Positions 54,691 to 63,870 of a stretch of DNA of 64,000 nt are shown piece by piece. Each line of letters opens with the position of its first letter. Position 1 is the stretch's first letter. The stretch lies in contig RAZE01000005.1 in the NCBI GenBank assembly GCA_003611955.1, forward strand, positions 1 to 64,000, given 5' to 3'. The DNA is from a bacterium 1XD8-76 (GTDB taxonomy: Bacteria > Bacillota > Clostridia > Lachnospirales > Lachnospiraceae). Both the position numbers and the translations under genes were made by a program. The notes under the pieces are model-generated. The model did not search any database. It was given only the letters and a program-made list of their open reading frames with translations, and was not told the DNA's origin.

Positions 54691-55047
54691 ATGAGGAAAG
54701 AAGATATAACAAACCCCAAATTCGTACAGGAAAGAATCACAGAATTAAGGATTGCAAGGAATATTTCTGAATACAAATTAAGCAAAGACCTTGGCTACAG
54801 CAAAGGTTACATCCAATCGATCAGTTCCGGCAAAACCTTTCCGTCCATAACTGCACTCTATGAGATTTGCGACTACTTTCGGATTACGCCGAGAGAATTT
54901 TTTGACGACGGGTCCGCCCCTGATTCTGAACTGGTCCTCAATTTGATGCGGGAGATTCGTGAACTCCCTGCTGAAGAGCAATATTTTCTGTATCACTTTT
55001 TATTGGCGAGAAAGAAAAAGAAAATACGAAAAATCAAAAAACCATAA
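54691..55047 (+). CDS. XRE-family transcriptional regulator
   Basis: A 118-residue DNA-binding protein with an N-terminal helix-turn-helix of the Cro/cI type (ITELRIARNISEYKLSKDLG then YSKGYIQSISSGKTFPSI, about residues 16-50). The rest is a short acidic segment and a basic tail (KKKKIRKIKK). The target is unknown. The ATG at 54691 is preferred; a different-frame ATG two bases before it gives no sensible protein. The stop of this gene and that of the GGGtGRT gene face each other across a bidirectional terminator. Confidence 0.88.
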   Translation: MRKEDITNPKFVQERITELRIARNISEYKLSKDLGYSKGYIQSISSGKTFPSITALYEICDYFRITPREFFDDGSAPDSELVLNLMREIRELPAEEQYFLYHFLLARKKKKIRKIKKP

Positions 55048-55067
55048 TATATTCTATCAAATGCAAG

Positions 55068-55095
55068 AAAAAGGATGACCGCGGTCATCCTTTTT
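55068..55095. terminator. bidirectional terminator between XRE and GGGtGRT genes
   Basis: AAAAAGGATGACC/GGTCATCCTTTTT, a perfect 13-base stem with a two-base loop (effectively longer when closing pairs open), with T-runs on both sides. It serves the convergent genes. Confidence 0.85.
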
Positions 55096-55124
55096 CCGAT
55101 ATCCATTATACTTTTCAAAACTCT

Positions 55125-56135
55125 TTAGAACTTCCCGGCCTTCGCTGCTTCCTCGATGGAAACCGCAACCGCAACCGTAGCGCCTACCATCGGGTTGTTG
55201 CCCATACCGATCAGACCCATCATCTCCACGTGAGCCGGCACGGAAGAAGAACCTGCAAACTGCGCGTCGGAGTGCATACGGCCAAGCGTATCCGTAAAGC
55301 CGTAGGAAGCGGGACCTGCTGCCATGTTGTCCGGATGCAGAGTACGGCCCGTGCCGCCGCCGGAAGCCACGGAGAAGTATTTCTTTCCTGCCTCTGTTCT
55401 CTCCTTCTTATATGTACCTGCCACAGGGTGCTGGAACCTTGTCGGGTTCGTGGAGTTACCTGTAATGGAAACGTCAACGTTCTCTTTCCACATGATCGCA
55501 ACGCCCTCCGGAACGGAGTTTGCGCCGTAGCAGTTCACCTTTGCGCGAAGTCCCTCGGAGTAAGGTTTTCTGAACAGTTCCTTTACTTCGTTTGTGTAAG
55601 GGTCATATTCCGTCTCAACAAAGGTAAATCCGTTGATTCTGGAGATAATCTTCGCAGCGTCTTTTCCAAGACCGTTTAAGATAACACGGAGCGGTTTCTG
55701 ACGAACTTTGTTCGCCTTCTCCGCGATACCGATAGCGCCCTCCGCCGCTGCAAAGGACTCGTGACCTGCCAGAAATGCGAAACAGTCCGTCTCTTCCTCC
55801 AGAAGCATCTTGCCAAGGTTGCCGTGGCCGAGACCTACCTTACGGGTGTCCGCAACAGAGCCAGGGATACAGAACGCCTGTAAGCCTTCGCCGATCGCTG
55901 CCGCAGCGTCCGCCGCTTTCCGGCAGCCCTTCTTGATCGCGATCGCCGCGCCCACCGTGTAAGCCCAGCATGCATTTTCAAAACAGATCGGCTGGATCTT
56001 CTTCACCTGATCGTAAACATCCAATCCGGCGTCTTTTGTAATTTTCTCAGCTTCTTCGATAGAAGAAATGCCGTACTCATTTAAAACGGAATTGATTTTA
56101 TCAATTCTTCTTTCATAAGATTCAAATAATGCCAT
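55125..56135 (-). CDS. GGGtGRT protein
   Basis: A 336-residue soluble protein of the uncharacterised GGGtGRT family, named for the motif GGGTGRT at residues 259-265 followed by LHPDNMAAGPASYG. Other conserved-looking parts are the N-terminal ESYERRIDKINSVLNEYGI and the middle GHGNLGKMLLEEETDCFAFLAGHESFAAAEGAIG. It has four cysteines (51, 56, 71, 89) in its first 90 residues, which could bind metal, though that is inference. It lies 21 bases downstream of the Fe-S scaffold gene, a pairing I recall from other Clostridia. Its reaction is unknown. Confidence 0.85.
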   Translation of the reverse strand: MALFESYERRIDKINSVLNEYGISSIEEAEKITKDAGLDVYDQVKKIQPICFENACWAYTVGAAIAIKKGCRKAADAAAAIGEGLQAFCIPGSVADTRKVGLGHGNLGKMLLEEETDCFAFLAGHESFAAAEGAIGIAEKANKVRQKPLRVILNGLGKDAAKIISRINGFTFVETEYDPYTNEVKELFRKPYSEGLRAKVNCYGANSVPEGVAIMWKENVDVSITGNSTNPTRFQHPVAGTYKKERTEAGKKYFSVASGGGTGRTLHPDNMAAGPASYGFTDTLGRMHSDAQFAGSSSVPAHVEMMGLIGMGNNPMVGATVAVAVSIEEAAKAGKF

Positions 56136-56156
56136 TTTTTACATTCCTCCTATTCC

Positions 56157-56852
56157 TTATTCTTTTCTCGGGTCGATGATCTTAACAGCGTCATCCACAC
56201 GTCCGTACTGTCCGCTTGCCTTTTCCCATGCCGTATTGGGGTCGTCGCCCTTCTTGATAAAGTCAGTCATCTTACCGAAGTTGACAAACTTGTAACCGAT
56301 AATCTCATCATCCGCATCCAGCGCGATACCTGTCACATAGCCCTCCGCCATCTCCAGATAACGGGGACCTTTTTTCAGCGTGCCATACATCGTACCAACC
56401 TGGCTTCTCAAGCCCTTGCCAAGGTCTTCCAGACCAGCGCCCACAGGCAGACCGTTTTCAGAGAATGCGCTCTGGGAGCGGCCGTACACGATCTGTAAGA
56501 ACAGTTCTCTCATAGCCGTGTTGATCGCATCGCACACAAGGTCGGTGTTCAGCGCTTCCATCACAGTCAGGCCGGGGAGGATCTCGGATGCCATTGCTGC
56601 GGAGTGCGTCATTCCGGAACAGCCGAGAGTCTCAACCAGCGCTTCCTGGATAATGCCTTCCTTGACATTCAGCGTCAGCTTACATGCGCCCTGCTGCGGT
56701 GCGCACCAGCCCACACCATGTGTCAGACCGGAAATATCTTCCACTTTTTTCGCCTGCACCCACTTTGCCTCTTCCGGGATGGGAGCACAGCCATGGTGAA
56801 CGCCCTGTGCCACGGTACACATTTCTTCAACTTCTTTAGAATAGATTATCAT
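56157..56852 (-). CDS. IscU/NifU-like iron-sulfur cluster scaffold protein
   Basis: A 231-residue protein resembling the IscU/NifU N-terminal scaffold. ETLGCSGMTHSAAMASEI (Cys78) matches the IscU cysteine loop, and C12, C22, C50 and C57 lie before it in a region (VGWCAPQQGACKLTL) not seen in standard IscU. The C-terminal part (SGQYGRVDDAVKII) is distinctive. The ATG at 56852 has AAGGAG seven bases upstream. The longer reading from 56897 is not preferred. The gene is followed by the GGGtGRT gene and preceded by a hexapeptide-repeat gene. Confidence 0.85.
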   Translation of the reverse strand: MIIYSKEVEEMCTVAQGVHHGCAPIPEEAKWVQAKKVEDISGLTHGVGWCAPQQGACKLTLNVKEGIIQEALVETLGCSGMTHSAAMASEILPGLTVMEALNTDLVCDAINTAMRELFLQIVYGRSQSAFSENGLPVGAGLEDLGKGLRSQVGTMYGTLKKGPRYLEMAEGYVTGIALDADDEIIGYKFVNFGKMTDFIKKGDDPNTAWEKASGQYGRVDDAVKIIDPRKE

Positions 56853-56973
56853 GTGAAAACTCCTTCCATAATATATAATATTTGTAACAGAGGGCATGCT
56901 TGTCCCCTGTTATAACCGCTTACCCTATTTTCGCATAAATCCGACAAAAAATCCAGTCCCACTTTACAAATTT

Positions 56974-57648
56974 TTACTGCTTTGCCACAATATTCTCCGC
57001 GTTCTTGTAAATGCTGCGCGCAGGGATCACGCCACGAACACAGGAAGTCGGGTAAATATTCGTCTCCTTCCCGATCACGGATCCCGGATTCAGCACACTG
57101 TTGCAGCCCACTTCCACGTTGTCGCCGAGCATGGCTCCGAATTTTTTCAGGCCTGTCTCCATCTGCTCTTTTCCGTCCTTCACGACAACCAGCGTCTTGT
57201 CGCTCTTCACATTGGAAGTGATGGAGCCGGCTCCCATGTGCGCCTTATAGCCCAAAATACTGTCGCCCACATAATTGTAATGGGGCACCTGCACGTTGTT
57301 GAACAACACCACATTCTTCAGTTCCGTAGAATTCCCGACCACCGCCTTTTTCCCGACAATGGCGTTTCCGCGGATAAACGCGCACTGACGCACCTCAGCC
57401 TCCTCGTCGATGATGGCGGGACCGTTTATGTACGCGCTCGGAAAAACCTTTGCTGACTTTGCGATCCAGACATGTTCCTTCACCTGCTCGTACCTGTCCT
57501 CCGGCAGACTCTGTCCCAGTCTGACAATGAAATCGCTGATCAGCGGAAGCGCCTCCCAGGGATATGTCAGACCGTCAAAAAGCTCCTTTGCGATCGTCTC
57601 CTCCAGCGTATAAAGCGCCGCTATCGTTGTCTGTTCCATCTTTCCCAT
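56974..57648 (-). CDS. left-handed beta-helix (hexapeptide-repeat) transferase-like protein
   Basis: A 224-residue protein with an N-terminal helical part (LPEDRYEQVKEHVWIAKSA) and a left-handed beta-helix of hexapeptide repeats from about residue 68 (VFPSAYINGPAIIDEEAEV, GNAIVGKKAVVGNSTELKN, HYNYVGDSILGYKAHMGAG), typical of acyl- or sugar-transferases and UDP-GlcNAc pyrophosphorylase-like proteins. The substrate cannot be determined. The ATG at 57648 has GAAGGA seven bases before it, and the longer reading from 57771 is not supported. Neighbours are topB upstream and the Fe-S scaffold gene downstream. Confidence 0.75.
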   Translation of the reverse strand: MGKMEQTTIAALYTLEETIAKELFDGLTYPWEALPLISDFIVRLGQSLPEDRYEQVKEHVWIAKSAKVFPSAYINGPAIIDEEAEVRQCAFIRGNAIVGKKAVVGNSTELKNVVLFNNVQVPHYNYVGDSILGYKAHMGAGSITSNVKSDKTLVVVKDGKEQMETGLKKFGAMLGDNVEVGCNSVLNPGSVIGKETNIYPTSCVRGVIPARSIYKNAENIVAKQ

Positions 57649-57767
57649 TCTCTTATCCTTCTTTCCTGTGTGATTTACGGTACTGCAGGCCTGCTGCGCC
57701 CTGCGCTCCCTGCCCCGGTATCCTATAAATATGACACTGTCTCCCGCCATATGCGGAAAACCGTCCA

Positions 57768-59804
57768 TCATTTATCACGTTTTTGTCTGTAATATCCCGC
57801 GAACTTGTCGAAGGCAGGATACAGCGCCGTCTGGTTTCTGACCTGTTTGACCAGGTTCGTCCGCCTTGTCACGAAATCATCCAGCTTCCGCATATACTCC
57901 TCCGAAGTGATGGTCCCTTCCGACACTTGTGTCAGTCCTTTCTCCCAGCTGGCGGTAAGCCTCGGATCCAACAGCGGCTTCATAGAACATGCCACCACCT
58001 CGTAGATAATTTCTCCCAAAAAGGAGGGGGTAATGATCTGCGTCTTTTTATTCAGCGTGAGATACTTGATATTCACCAGTTTTTTCAATATCTCCGCCCT
58101 GGTCGCCGATGTGCCGATGCCGGAACCTTTGATCTGCGCGCGAAGTTCCTCGTCCTCGATCAGTTGCCCCGCGTTCTCCATCGCCAGGATCATGCTGCCT
58201 GAATTGTACCGTTTCGGCGGCGTGGTCTCCCCGGCTTTTATGGAGAATCCGCTGTATGTGATCTTATCTCCCTTTTTCAGCCCGGCAAGAGCCGCAAGAA
58301 GCGCCTCATCACAGCTCTCCTCAGCCGTGTCGCCTCCGTCCGTCCCCGCCTGAACGCCGTCCTCCTTCTCCTTCGCACCGTTCTTTCCGTTCTTCCAGAA
58401 AGAACATTTCGTCACGGGAAGATACCCTTCCTCTTTCAACACTTTAAAACTGCTGTGAAAGCGTTCCTTCTTTGCTTCCGTCACCAGCGATACTCTCTGA
58501 TAAACCGCCGGCGGATAGAAAATGGCGAGAAACCTTCTGACAATGATCTCATACACTTTCTGCGAAACCGGAGCAAGTCCCCCCAGCGCCGTCTGCCCCT
58601 GTCCCGTGGGGATGATAGCGTAATGGTCGGTGATCTGCCTGTCATTGGTATATCTGGTGGAGGCGATCTTCTGATAACGCTTAGCCGCCAGAACCTCCTC
58701 CGCGATCCTGCCGCACACCGAATAATTTTTCAATCCGCCGATGTTCTTCCCGATCTCCTTCGCCACGGCGCTGGAGAGCACCCTGGCATCCGTCCGCGGA
58801 TAAGTCACCAGTTTTTTCTCGTACAGCTCCTGTACGATCTGGAGTGCCTGATCCGGACTGATCTTAAAATATCTGGAACAGTCATTCTGCAGTTCCGCCA
58901 GGTTATACAGAAGAGGCGGATTTTTCGCCTCCCTTTTCCTCTCGATAGAATGGACTACTCCCCCGGCATCCCCCAGATAATCCACCAGATCTTTGGCATC
59001 TTCCTGTTTTAAAAAGCCGTTTTCTTTATAGAGCCCCGGATAACCCGCATACTTCGACTCCTCCCATACTCTCCACTCTCCCGTAAACGACTCCCCTGTC
59101 AGCTTAACATCCGCCAGCACACGATAAAAAGGGGTTTTCACAAAATCCCGGATCTCCCTTTCTCTGCTCACCACCATGCCCAGCACACAGGTCATCACAC
59201 GCCCCACGGAGACCACACACTTATCGGTATGCATATAATTTTTCACCGGATAAGAAAATTTCAGGGTCAGCACCCGGGAGAAATTAATTCCCATCAGGTA
59301 ATCCTCCTTGGCGCGCAGATAAGCGGAAGCGCAGAGATTATCATACTCCGACAGATCTTTGGCCTCCCGGATGCCCCGCAGAATCTCTTCCTCCGTCTGG
59401 GAATCGATCCAGACTCTCTTTCTCGTCTTCCCTTTTACGCCCGCCTGCTGTTCCACCAGACGGTATATGTATTCTCCCTCCCGCCCGGAGTCGGTACAGA
59501 CGTAAATCGTCCCCACATCTCTCCTGTTCAAAAGCCCGCTGACAATCTTAAACTGCTTTGCCACCCCGGGAATCACCTCGTACAAAAAAGTATCCGGGAT
59601 AAAAGGCAGCGTATCCAGAGACCAGCGTCTGTATTTCTCATCGTAGATCTCCGGGTAACTCATGGTCACAAGATGTCCGACACACCAGGTCACAAGCGCC
59701 GTCTCCGATTCCAGATAACCGTCTCTCTTTGTCATATTCAGTTTCAGTGCTTTCGCAAATTCCTGTGCCACACTGGGCTTTTCCGCAATATATAAATTCT
59801 TCAT
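57768..59804 (-). CDS. topB: DNA topoisomerase III (type IA)
   Basis: A 678-residue type IA topoisomerase. The TOPRIM start is LYIAEKPSVAQEFAKAL with ICTDSGREGEYIYRLVEQQ further on; the active-site Tyr is in KLVTYPRTDARVLSSAVA, and the closing IGTSATRAEILKKL loop is present. No zinc-finger tail is visible, as is usual for TopB. It starts 6 bases after the DUF234 ATPase stop, suggesting coexpression. Confidence 0.95.
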   Translation of the reverse strand: MKNLYIAEKPSVAQEFAKALKLNMTKRDGYLESETALVTWCVGHLVTMSYPEIYDEKYRRWSLDTLPFIPDTFLYEVIPGVAKQFKIVSGLLNRRDVGTIYVCTDSGREGEYIYRLVEQQAGVKGKTRKRVWIDSQTEEEILRGIREAKDLSEYDNLCASAYLRAKEDYLMGINFSRVLTLKFSYPVKNYMHTDKCVVSVGRVMTCVLGMVVSREREIRDFVKTPFYRVLADVKLTGESFTGEWRVWEESKYAGYPGLYKENGFLKQEDAKDLVDYLGDAGGVVHSIERKREAKNPPLLYNLAELQNDCSRYFKISPDQALQIVQELYEKKLVTYPRTDARVLSSAVAKEIGKNIGGLKNYSVCGRIAEEVLAAKRYQKIASTRYTNDRQITDHYAIIPTGQGQTALGGLAPVSQKVYEIIVRRFLAIFYPPAVYQRVSLVTEAKKERFHSSFKVLKEEGYLPVTKCSFWKNGKNGAKEKEDGVQAGTDGGDTAEESCDEALLAALAGLKKGDKITYSGFSIKAGETTPPKRYNSGSMILAMENAGQLIEDEELRAQIKGSGIGTSATRAEILKKLVNIKYLTLNKKTQIITPSFLGEIIYEVVACSMKPLLDPRLTASWEKGLTQVSEGTITSEEYMRKLDDFVTRRTNLVKQVRNQTALYPAFDKFAGYYRQKRDK

Positions 59805-59810
59805 TCTCTC

Positions 59811-61166
59811 CTAAAACAAGATCAACGACAGATTTTCCTTTCCTCTCGCCTCCGCCATCAGTCTCGCATCAAACTCCTTATCCGTAAACAGCCAGATATG
59901 ATCCGCACTCAGCTTTGCCTTCTCCGCCAGGAACAGCATCCACTCATAGTCCTCGTAGGGAAACGCCTCCCGCTCACACTGACAGACAGCGAGCAACGTC
60001 TCTCCGCTCTCACTCTGCGCGATAATATCGATATCTCCCGCCTTTCCTGCCCACTCTCCCACAGACGAGATCCTGAACGGAAATTCTCCCCTTGCCGCCT
60101 CTCTCATCATATACTCCCTGCAGGCCTCCTTGAAGGCATAAGACATAAACCTGCGAAAAGTGGGCACAATATCCCTCTCATAGAAATCTTCCTCTGCCAC
60201 CGCCGCAAGCTTACTGCTCCCCGGATACAGATAGGTGAAGGTAAAATGTACAAAATGATTACAGATGCGGTACACGCCCTTCTGCATGTGCTCCCGCCCT
60301 GCCGTGTCATAGGAAAAGACTTTTTCGATCAATTCAAGCTCCATCAGATTTTTCAGATAGACACTGATCTTCGCCCTGGAAAATCCCGTGTAGGCATAGA
60401 TATCGTTCAGTTTGTGATGTCCGCTGGCGAGGGCCGACAAAATAGTCTGATAGACCCCCAGCTCCCTGAGCTCCTCCGACAATATCCGTCTGCACTCATC
60501 GTGCAGTGCCCCCACAGGCGAGAGGATCGTATCACAGATATTCTCCTTCAGATTTTTTGTCGGCGACATACACTTCCACAGTCCCGGGTTTCCTCCCAGC
60601 ACAGCATATAACCCGAAAGCCTGTTCAGACGAATAGTTCGGAAACGCCTCCCGCAGTTCAAAAAAGCCGAGAGGCTTTATTTTCAGCAGTCCGGAAATCT
60701 TGTAAGCCGCCATTCCCATCTTCTTGACCATGCTGTTCTCCACCCAGGAGGTGGAGGAACTGACCATGATCACCAAGACACTCCGCTTTTCCGCCTGGCC
60801 CTCCACAAAGGCCGCCATCTCCTCGATAAAGGAAGGGCTGCTTTTCATCAGATACTGGAACTCGTCCAGCACCAGGATCTGTTTGTCGGGGATATCCTGC
60901 AGACTGGCCTCAAACAGTTCCTGCCATGTCGGAAATTCCTCCACGGCAATCCCCGCATCAGACAATTCCCTCCCCCATTGGAACTGTTGCTCCCGCTCGC
61001 CGGCCTCCCTGCAGGCGTAGTAAAAACAGGGACTTTCGTCCGCAAATTCCCGCACCAGTCTGGTCTTTCCCACACCGCGCTGACCGTATATCACCACAAA
61101 CTGACTGCCGTTTTTTTCAAAAAACTTCTGCAGATATTGCACTTCCTTTTTTCGCCCTGTCAACAT
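59811..61166 (-). CDS. AAA ATPase with DUF234 C-terminal domain
   Basis: A 451-residue protein. The ATPase domain has Walker A GQRGVGKTRL (29-37) and Walker B ILVLDEFQYLM (about 97-107). A winged-helix-like region near residues 250-285 (ALASGHHKLNDIYAYTGFSRAKI) follows. The C-terminal DUF234 nuclease-like domain has GDIDIIAQSESGETLLAVCQCE (about 378-399): the Asp380 of the usual IDIVA motif is kept but the E-C-K-W segment is V-C-Q-C, so the nuclease site appears dead. Role unknown; members are sometimes called archaeal-type ATPases. It lies between asd and topB. Confidence 0.85.
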   Translation of the reverse strand: MLTGRKKEVQYLQKFFEKNGSQFVVIYGQRGVGKTRLVREFADESPCFYYACREAGEREQQFQWGRELSDAGIAVEEFPTWQELFEASLQDIPDKQILVLDEFQYLMKSSPSFIEEMAAFVEGQAEKRSVLVIMVSSSTSWVENSMVKKMGMAAYKISGLLKIKPLGFFELREAFPNYSSEQAFGLYAVLGGNPGLWKCMSPTKNLKENICDTILSPVGALHDECRRILSEELRELGVYQTILSALASGHHKLNDIYAYTGFSRAKISVYLKNLMELELIEKVFSYDTAGREHMQKGVYRICNHFVHFTFTYLYPGSSKLAAVAEEDFYERDIVPTFRRFMSYAFKEACREYMMREAARGEFPFRISSVGEWAGKAGDIDIIAQSESGETLLAVCQCEREAFPYEDYEWMLFLAEKAKLSADHIWLFTDKEFDARLMAEARGKENLSLILF

Positions 61167-61191
61167 TTCCCGAACCCCGTATTATTGTCAC

Positions 61192-62277
61192 TTACTTTTT
61201 CCCGATATACCCTTTCGCTTTCAGCATCTCCGCGCACAGCACTGCGCCGCCCGCCGCGCCCCTCACCGTGTTGTGGGAAAGGCCGATGAACTTCCAGTCG
61301 TAGACGCTGTCCTCGCGAAGCCTCCCCACGCTGACGCCCATACCATTCTCAAAATCCACATCCTGTTTCACCTGGGGTCTGTTGTCCTCCTCCAGGTACT
61401 GAATAAACTGCTTCGGCGCGCTGGGCAGTCCCAACTTCTGAGGTTCCCCGGCAAAGTTTCTCAGCTTTTCGATGAGCTGCTCCTTTGTGGGATTCTTTTT
61501 AAATTTTACAAACACCGCCGCGGTGTGTCCGTCCAGTACCGGCACACGAACGCACTGACAGGTGATCACCGGACTCGTCGCAGGTACGATCACGCCGTCC
61601 TCCACTTTGCCCCAGATTCGCAGCGGCTCCTTCTCGCTCTTCTCCTCCTCGCCGCCGATATAGGGGATCACATTTTCCACCATCTCCGGCCAGTCCTGAA
61701 AGGTCTTGCCGGCGCCGGAGATCGCCTGGTATGTCGTCGCCACCACCTCATAGGGCTCATACTCCATCCATGCTGTCAATACCGGCGCATAGCTCTGGAT
61801 CGAGCAGTTGGGCTTTACCGCCACAAAGCCTCTCTCCGTGCCGAGACGTTTTCTTTGGTCCCTGATCACCTCAAAATGTTCCGTGTTGATCTCCGGCACC
61901 ACCATCGGCACATCCGGCGTCCATCTGTGGGCACTGTTGTTGGAGACAACGGGAGTCTCCGTCTTCGCGTACGCTTCCTCGATGGCCTTGATCTCGTCCT
62001 TGCTCATATCCACGGCGGAGAACACAAAGTCCACCTCAGCCGCCACCTTATCCACTTCGTTGACATTCATCACGACAATGCCTTTTACCTTTTCCGGCAT
62101 CGGCGTCTTCATCTTCCATCTGCCGCCCACTGCCTCCTCATAGGTTTTGCCCGCCGAACGGGGACTTGCAGCGATCGTTGTCACCTCGAACCAGGGGTGA
62201 TCCTCCAACAGGGAGATAAACCTCTGCCCCACCATCCCGGTTCCGCCTAAAATTCCTACACGCAATTTTTCATTCAT
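61192..62277 (-). CDS. asd: aspartate-semialdehyde dehydrogenase
   Basis: A 361-residue NADP enzyme that makes aspartate semialdehyde for lysine, threonine, methionine and diaminopimelate. Of the fungal/archaeal-type group: GILGGTGMVGQRFISLLEDHP at the start, the catalytic Cys in AVKPNCSIQSYAPVL, and the IAGAGK-like AISGAGKTFQDWPEM segment. It lies 16 bases downstream of argH and precedes the ATPase, so it may be cotranscribed with argH. Confidence 0.95.
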   Translation of the reverse strand: MNEKLRVGILGGTGMVGQRFISLLEDHPWFEVTTIAASPRSAGKTYEEAVGGRWKMKTPMPEKVKGIVVMNVNEVDKVAAEVDFVFSAVDMSKDEIKAIEEAYAKTETPVVSNNSAHRWTPDVPMVVPEINTEHFEVIRDQRKRLGTERGFVAVKPNCSIQSYAPVLTAWMEYEPYEVVATTYQAISGAGKTFQDWPEMVENVIPYIGGEEEKSEKEPLRIWGKVEDGVIVPATSPVITCQCVRVPVLDGHTAAVFVKFKKNPTKEQLIEKLRNFAGEPQKLGLPSAPKQFIQYLEEDNRPQVKQDVDFENGMGVSVGRLREDSVYDWKFIGLSHNTVRGAAGGAVLCAEMLKAKGYIGKK

Positions 62278-62292
62278 AATATCTACTCCTCC

Positions 62293-63666
62293 TTATTTTA
62301 AGTATTCTTTATAGATCGCGATCACCTTCTCCATCGCCTCCCTGCCCGGCGCACCGATGGTCAGCCGCTTATCCACACAGGTCTGCAGGGAAACCGCATC
62401 GTAAATATCCTCCTCGAACCTGTCGCTGATCTCCCGCATCTCCGACAGGGGCAGCTTATCGATGGAAGTGTTTTTCTCGATACAATACAGTACCAGCCTT
62501 CCCACGATGCCGTGCGCCTCCCTGAAAGGCACACCCTTTCCCACCAGATAATCTGCAGCGTCCGTGGCGTTGGTAAATCCTTTCATGGCGCTCTCCGCCA
62601 TCCGCTCCTTCCGGAACTTTATCGTAGCCAACATCCCGGTAAACAGCAGGATACAGTCTCTCACCGTGTCAAAGGCATCAAAAGCCGCCTCCTTATCCTC
62701 CTGCATATCTTTATTGTAGGCGAGAGGAAGCCCCTTCATGACGGTTAAAAGCGCCATCAGGTCCCCGTAGACTCTCCCCGTCTTTCCCCGCACAAGCTCC
62801 GCGATATCCGGATTTTTCTTCTGCGGCATGATCGAGGAGCCGGTGGAGTAGGCATCGTCTATCTCGACGAACCGGTACTCATCGCTGTTCCAGATTATGA
62901 TCTCCTCCGAAAATCTCGACAGATGCATCATCACGATACTGAGCGCCGACAAAAACTCCAGCAGATAATCCCTGTCCGACACGGCGTCCATACTGTTGAG
63001 CGCCGGCCCGTCAAACCCCAGCTCTCCCGCCGTGTACTCTCTGTCCAACGGATAAGTTGTCCCCGCCAGAGCTCCCGCCCCCAGAGGGCAGATATTCATT
63101 CTTTTCAGGATATCCTGCATCCTCAGCCGATCCCGATGGAACATCTCAAAATACGCGCCCATATGATGGGCCAGCGTCAACGGCTGCGCCTTCTGCAGAT
63201 GGGTGAAACCGGGCATGTACGTATCCGTATTCTCCTCCATGATCCCCACCAGGACCTCCAGCAGCCTCCCCAGCAGAAGGTCCGTCTGCTGCACCTGGAG
63301 CCTCGCATAGAGCCGCATATCCAGCGCCACCTGGTCATTCCTGCTGCGCCCGGTATGCAGTTTCTTTCCGGCATCTCCTATTCTCTCGGTGAGCACCGCC
63401 TCCACAAAACTGTGGACATCCTCGAAGCTTTCGTCGATCGCAAGCTTCCCGTGCTCCACATCCTCCAGGATGCCGGCCAGTCCCCCCGTTATCTCCTCCG
63501 TCTCCTTCTGTGTCAGGATCCCCTGTCTCCCCAGCATCCTCGCATGGACGATGCTGCCCTCGATATCCTGCGTCAAAAGCCGTTTGTCAAACCCGATGGA
63601 AGCGTTGAACGCATAGACCAGTTCATCCGTCTTCTTCGTAAACCTTCCGCCCCATAACTGTGCCAT
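62293..63666 (-). CDS. argH: argininosuccinate lyase
   Basis: A 457-residue enzyme of the fumarase/ASL family that splits argininosuccinate to arginine and fumarate. The GSSIMPQKKNPDIAE signature is near residue 280, with HTGRSRNDQVALDMRL near 105 and GFTHLQKAQPLTLAHH near 160. Start ATG follows a promoter at 63718-63746. argG is not in the window, so the arginine pathway is split. Confidence 0.97.
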   Translation of the reverse strand: MAQLWGGRFTKKTDELVYAFNASIGFDKRLLTQDIEGSIVHARMLGRQGILTQKETEEITGGLAGILEDVEHGKLAIDESFEDVHSFVEAVLTERIGDAGKKLHTGRSRNDQVALDMRLYARLQVQQTDLLLGRLLEVLVGIMEENTDTYMPGFTHLQKAQPLTLAHHMGAYFEMFHRDRLRMQDILKRMNICPLGAGALAGTTYPLDREYTAGELGFDGPALNSMDAVSDRDYLLEFLSALSIVMMHLSRFSEEIIIWNSDEYRFVEIDDAYSTGSSIMPQKKNPDIAELVRGKTGRVYGDLMALLTVMKGLPLAYNKDMQEDKEAAFDAFDTVRDCILLFTGMLATIKFRKERMAESAMKGFTNATDAADYLVGKGVPFREAHGIVGRLVLYCIEKNTSIDKLPLSEMREISDRFEEDIYDAVSLQTCVDKRLTIGAPGREAMEKVIAIYKEYLK

Positions 63667-63717
63667 ATTATCACACTGTCCTTTTCCTTTTGTTTTTTCT
63701 ATTTTCAGCTCCGCATA

Positions 63718-63746
63718 ATATTACCACAAATTCGGCTATCTGACAA
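63718..63746 (-). promoter_or_regulatory. promoter of argH
   Basis: TTGTCA at 63741-63746 and TAATAT at 63718-63723 (minus strand) with a 17-base spacer and TGG before the -10 (extended). Leader about 45 bases. Confidence 0.65.
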
Positions 63747-63870
63747 GAAAAGCTAAAACAAAATTTAATAATCCCACATCCCGATACAACAAACACCGAC
63801 ATCGCCCACACCTTTTTTGTCGTCCCACATAGAATAATATATATCATTTTAAAACAAAGGAGCGCTTTTT

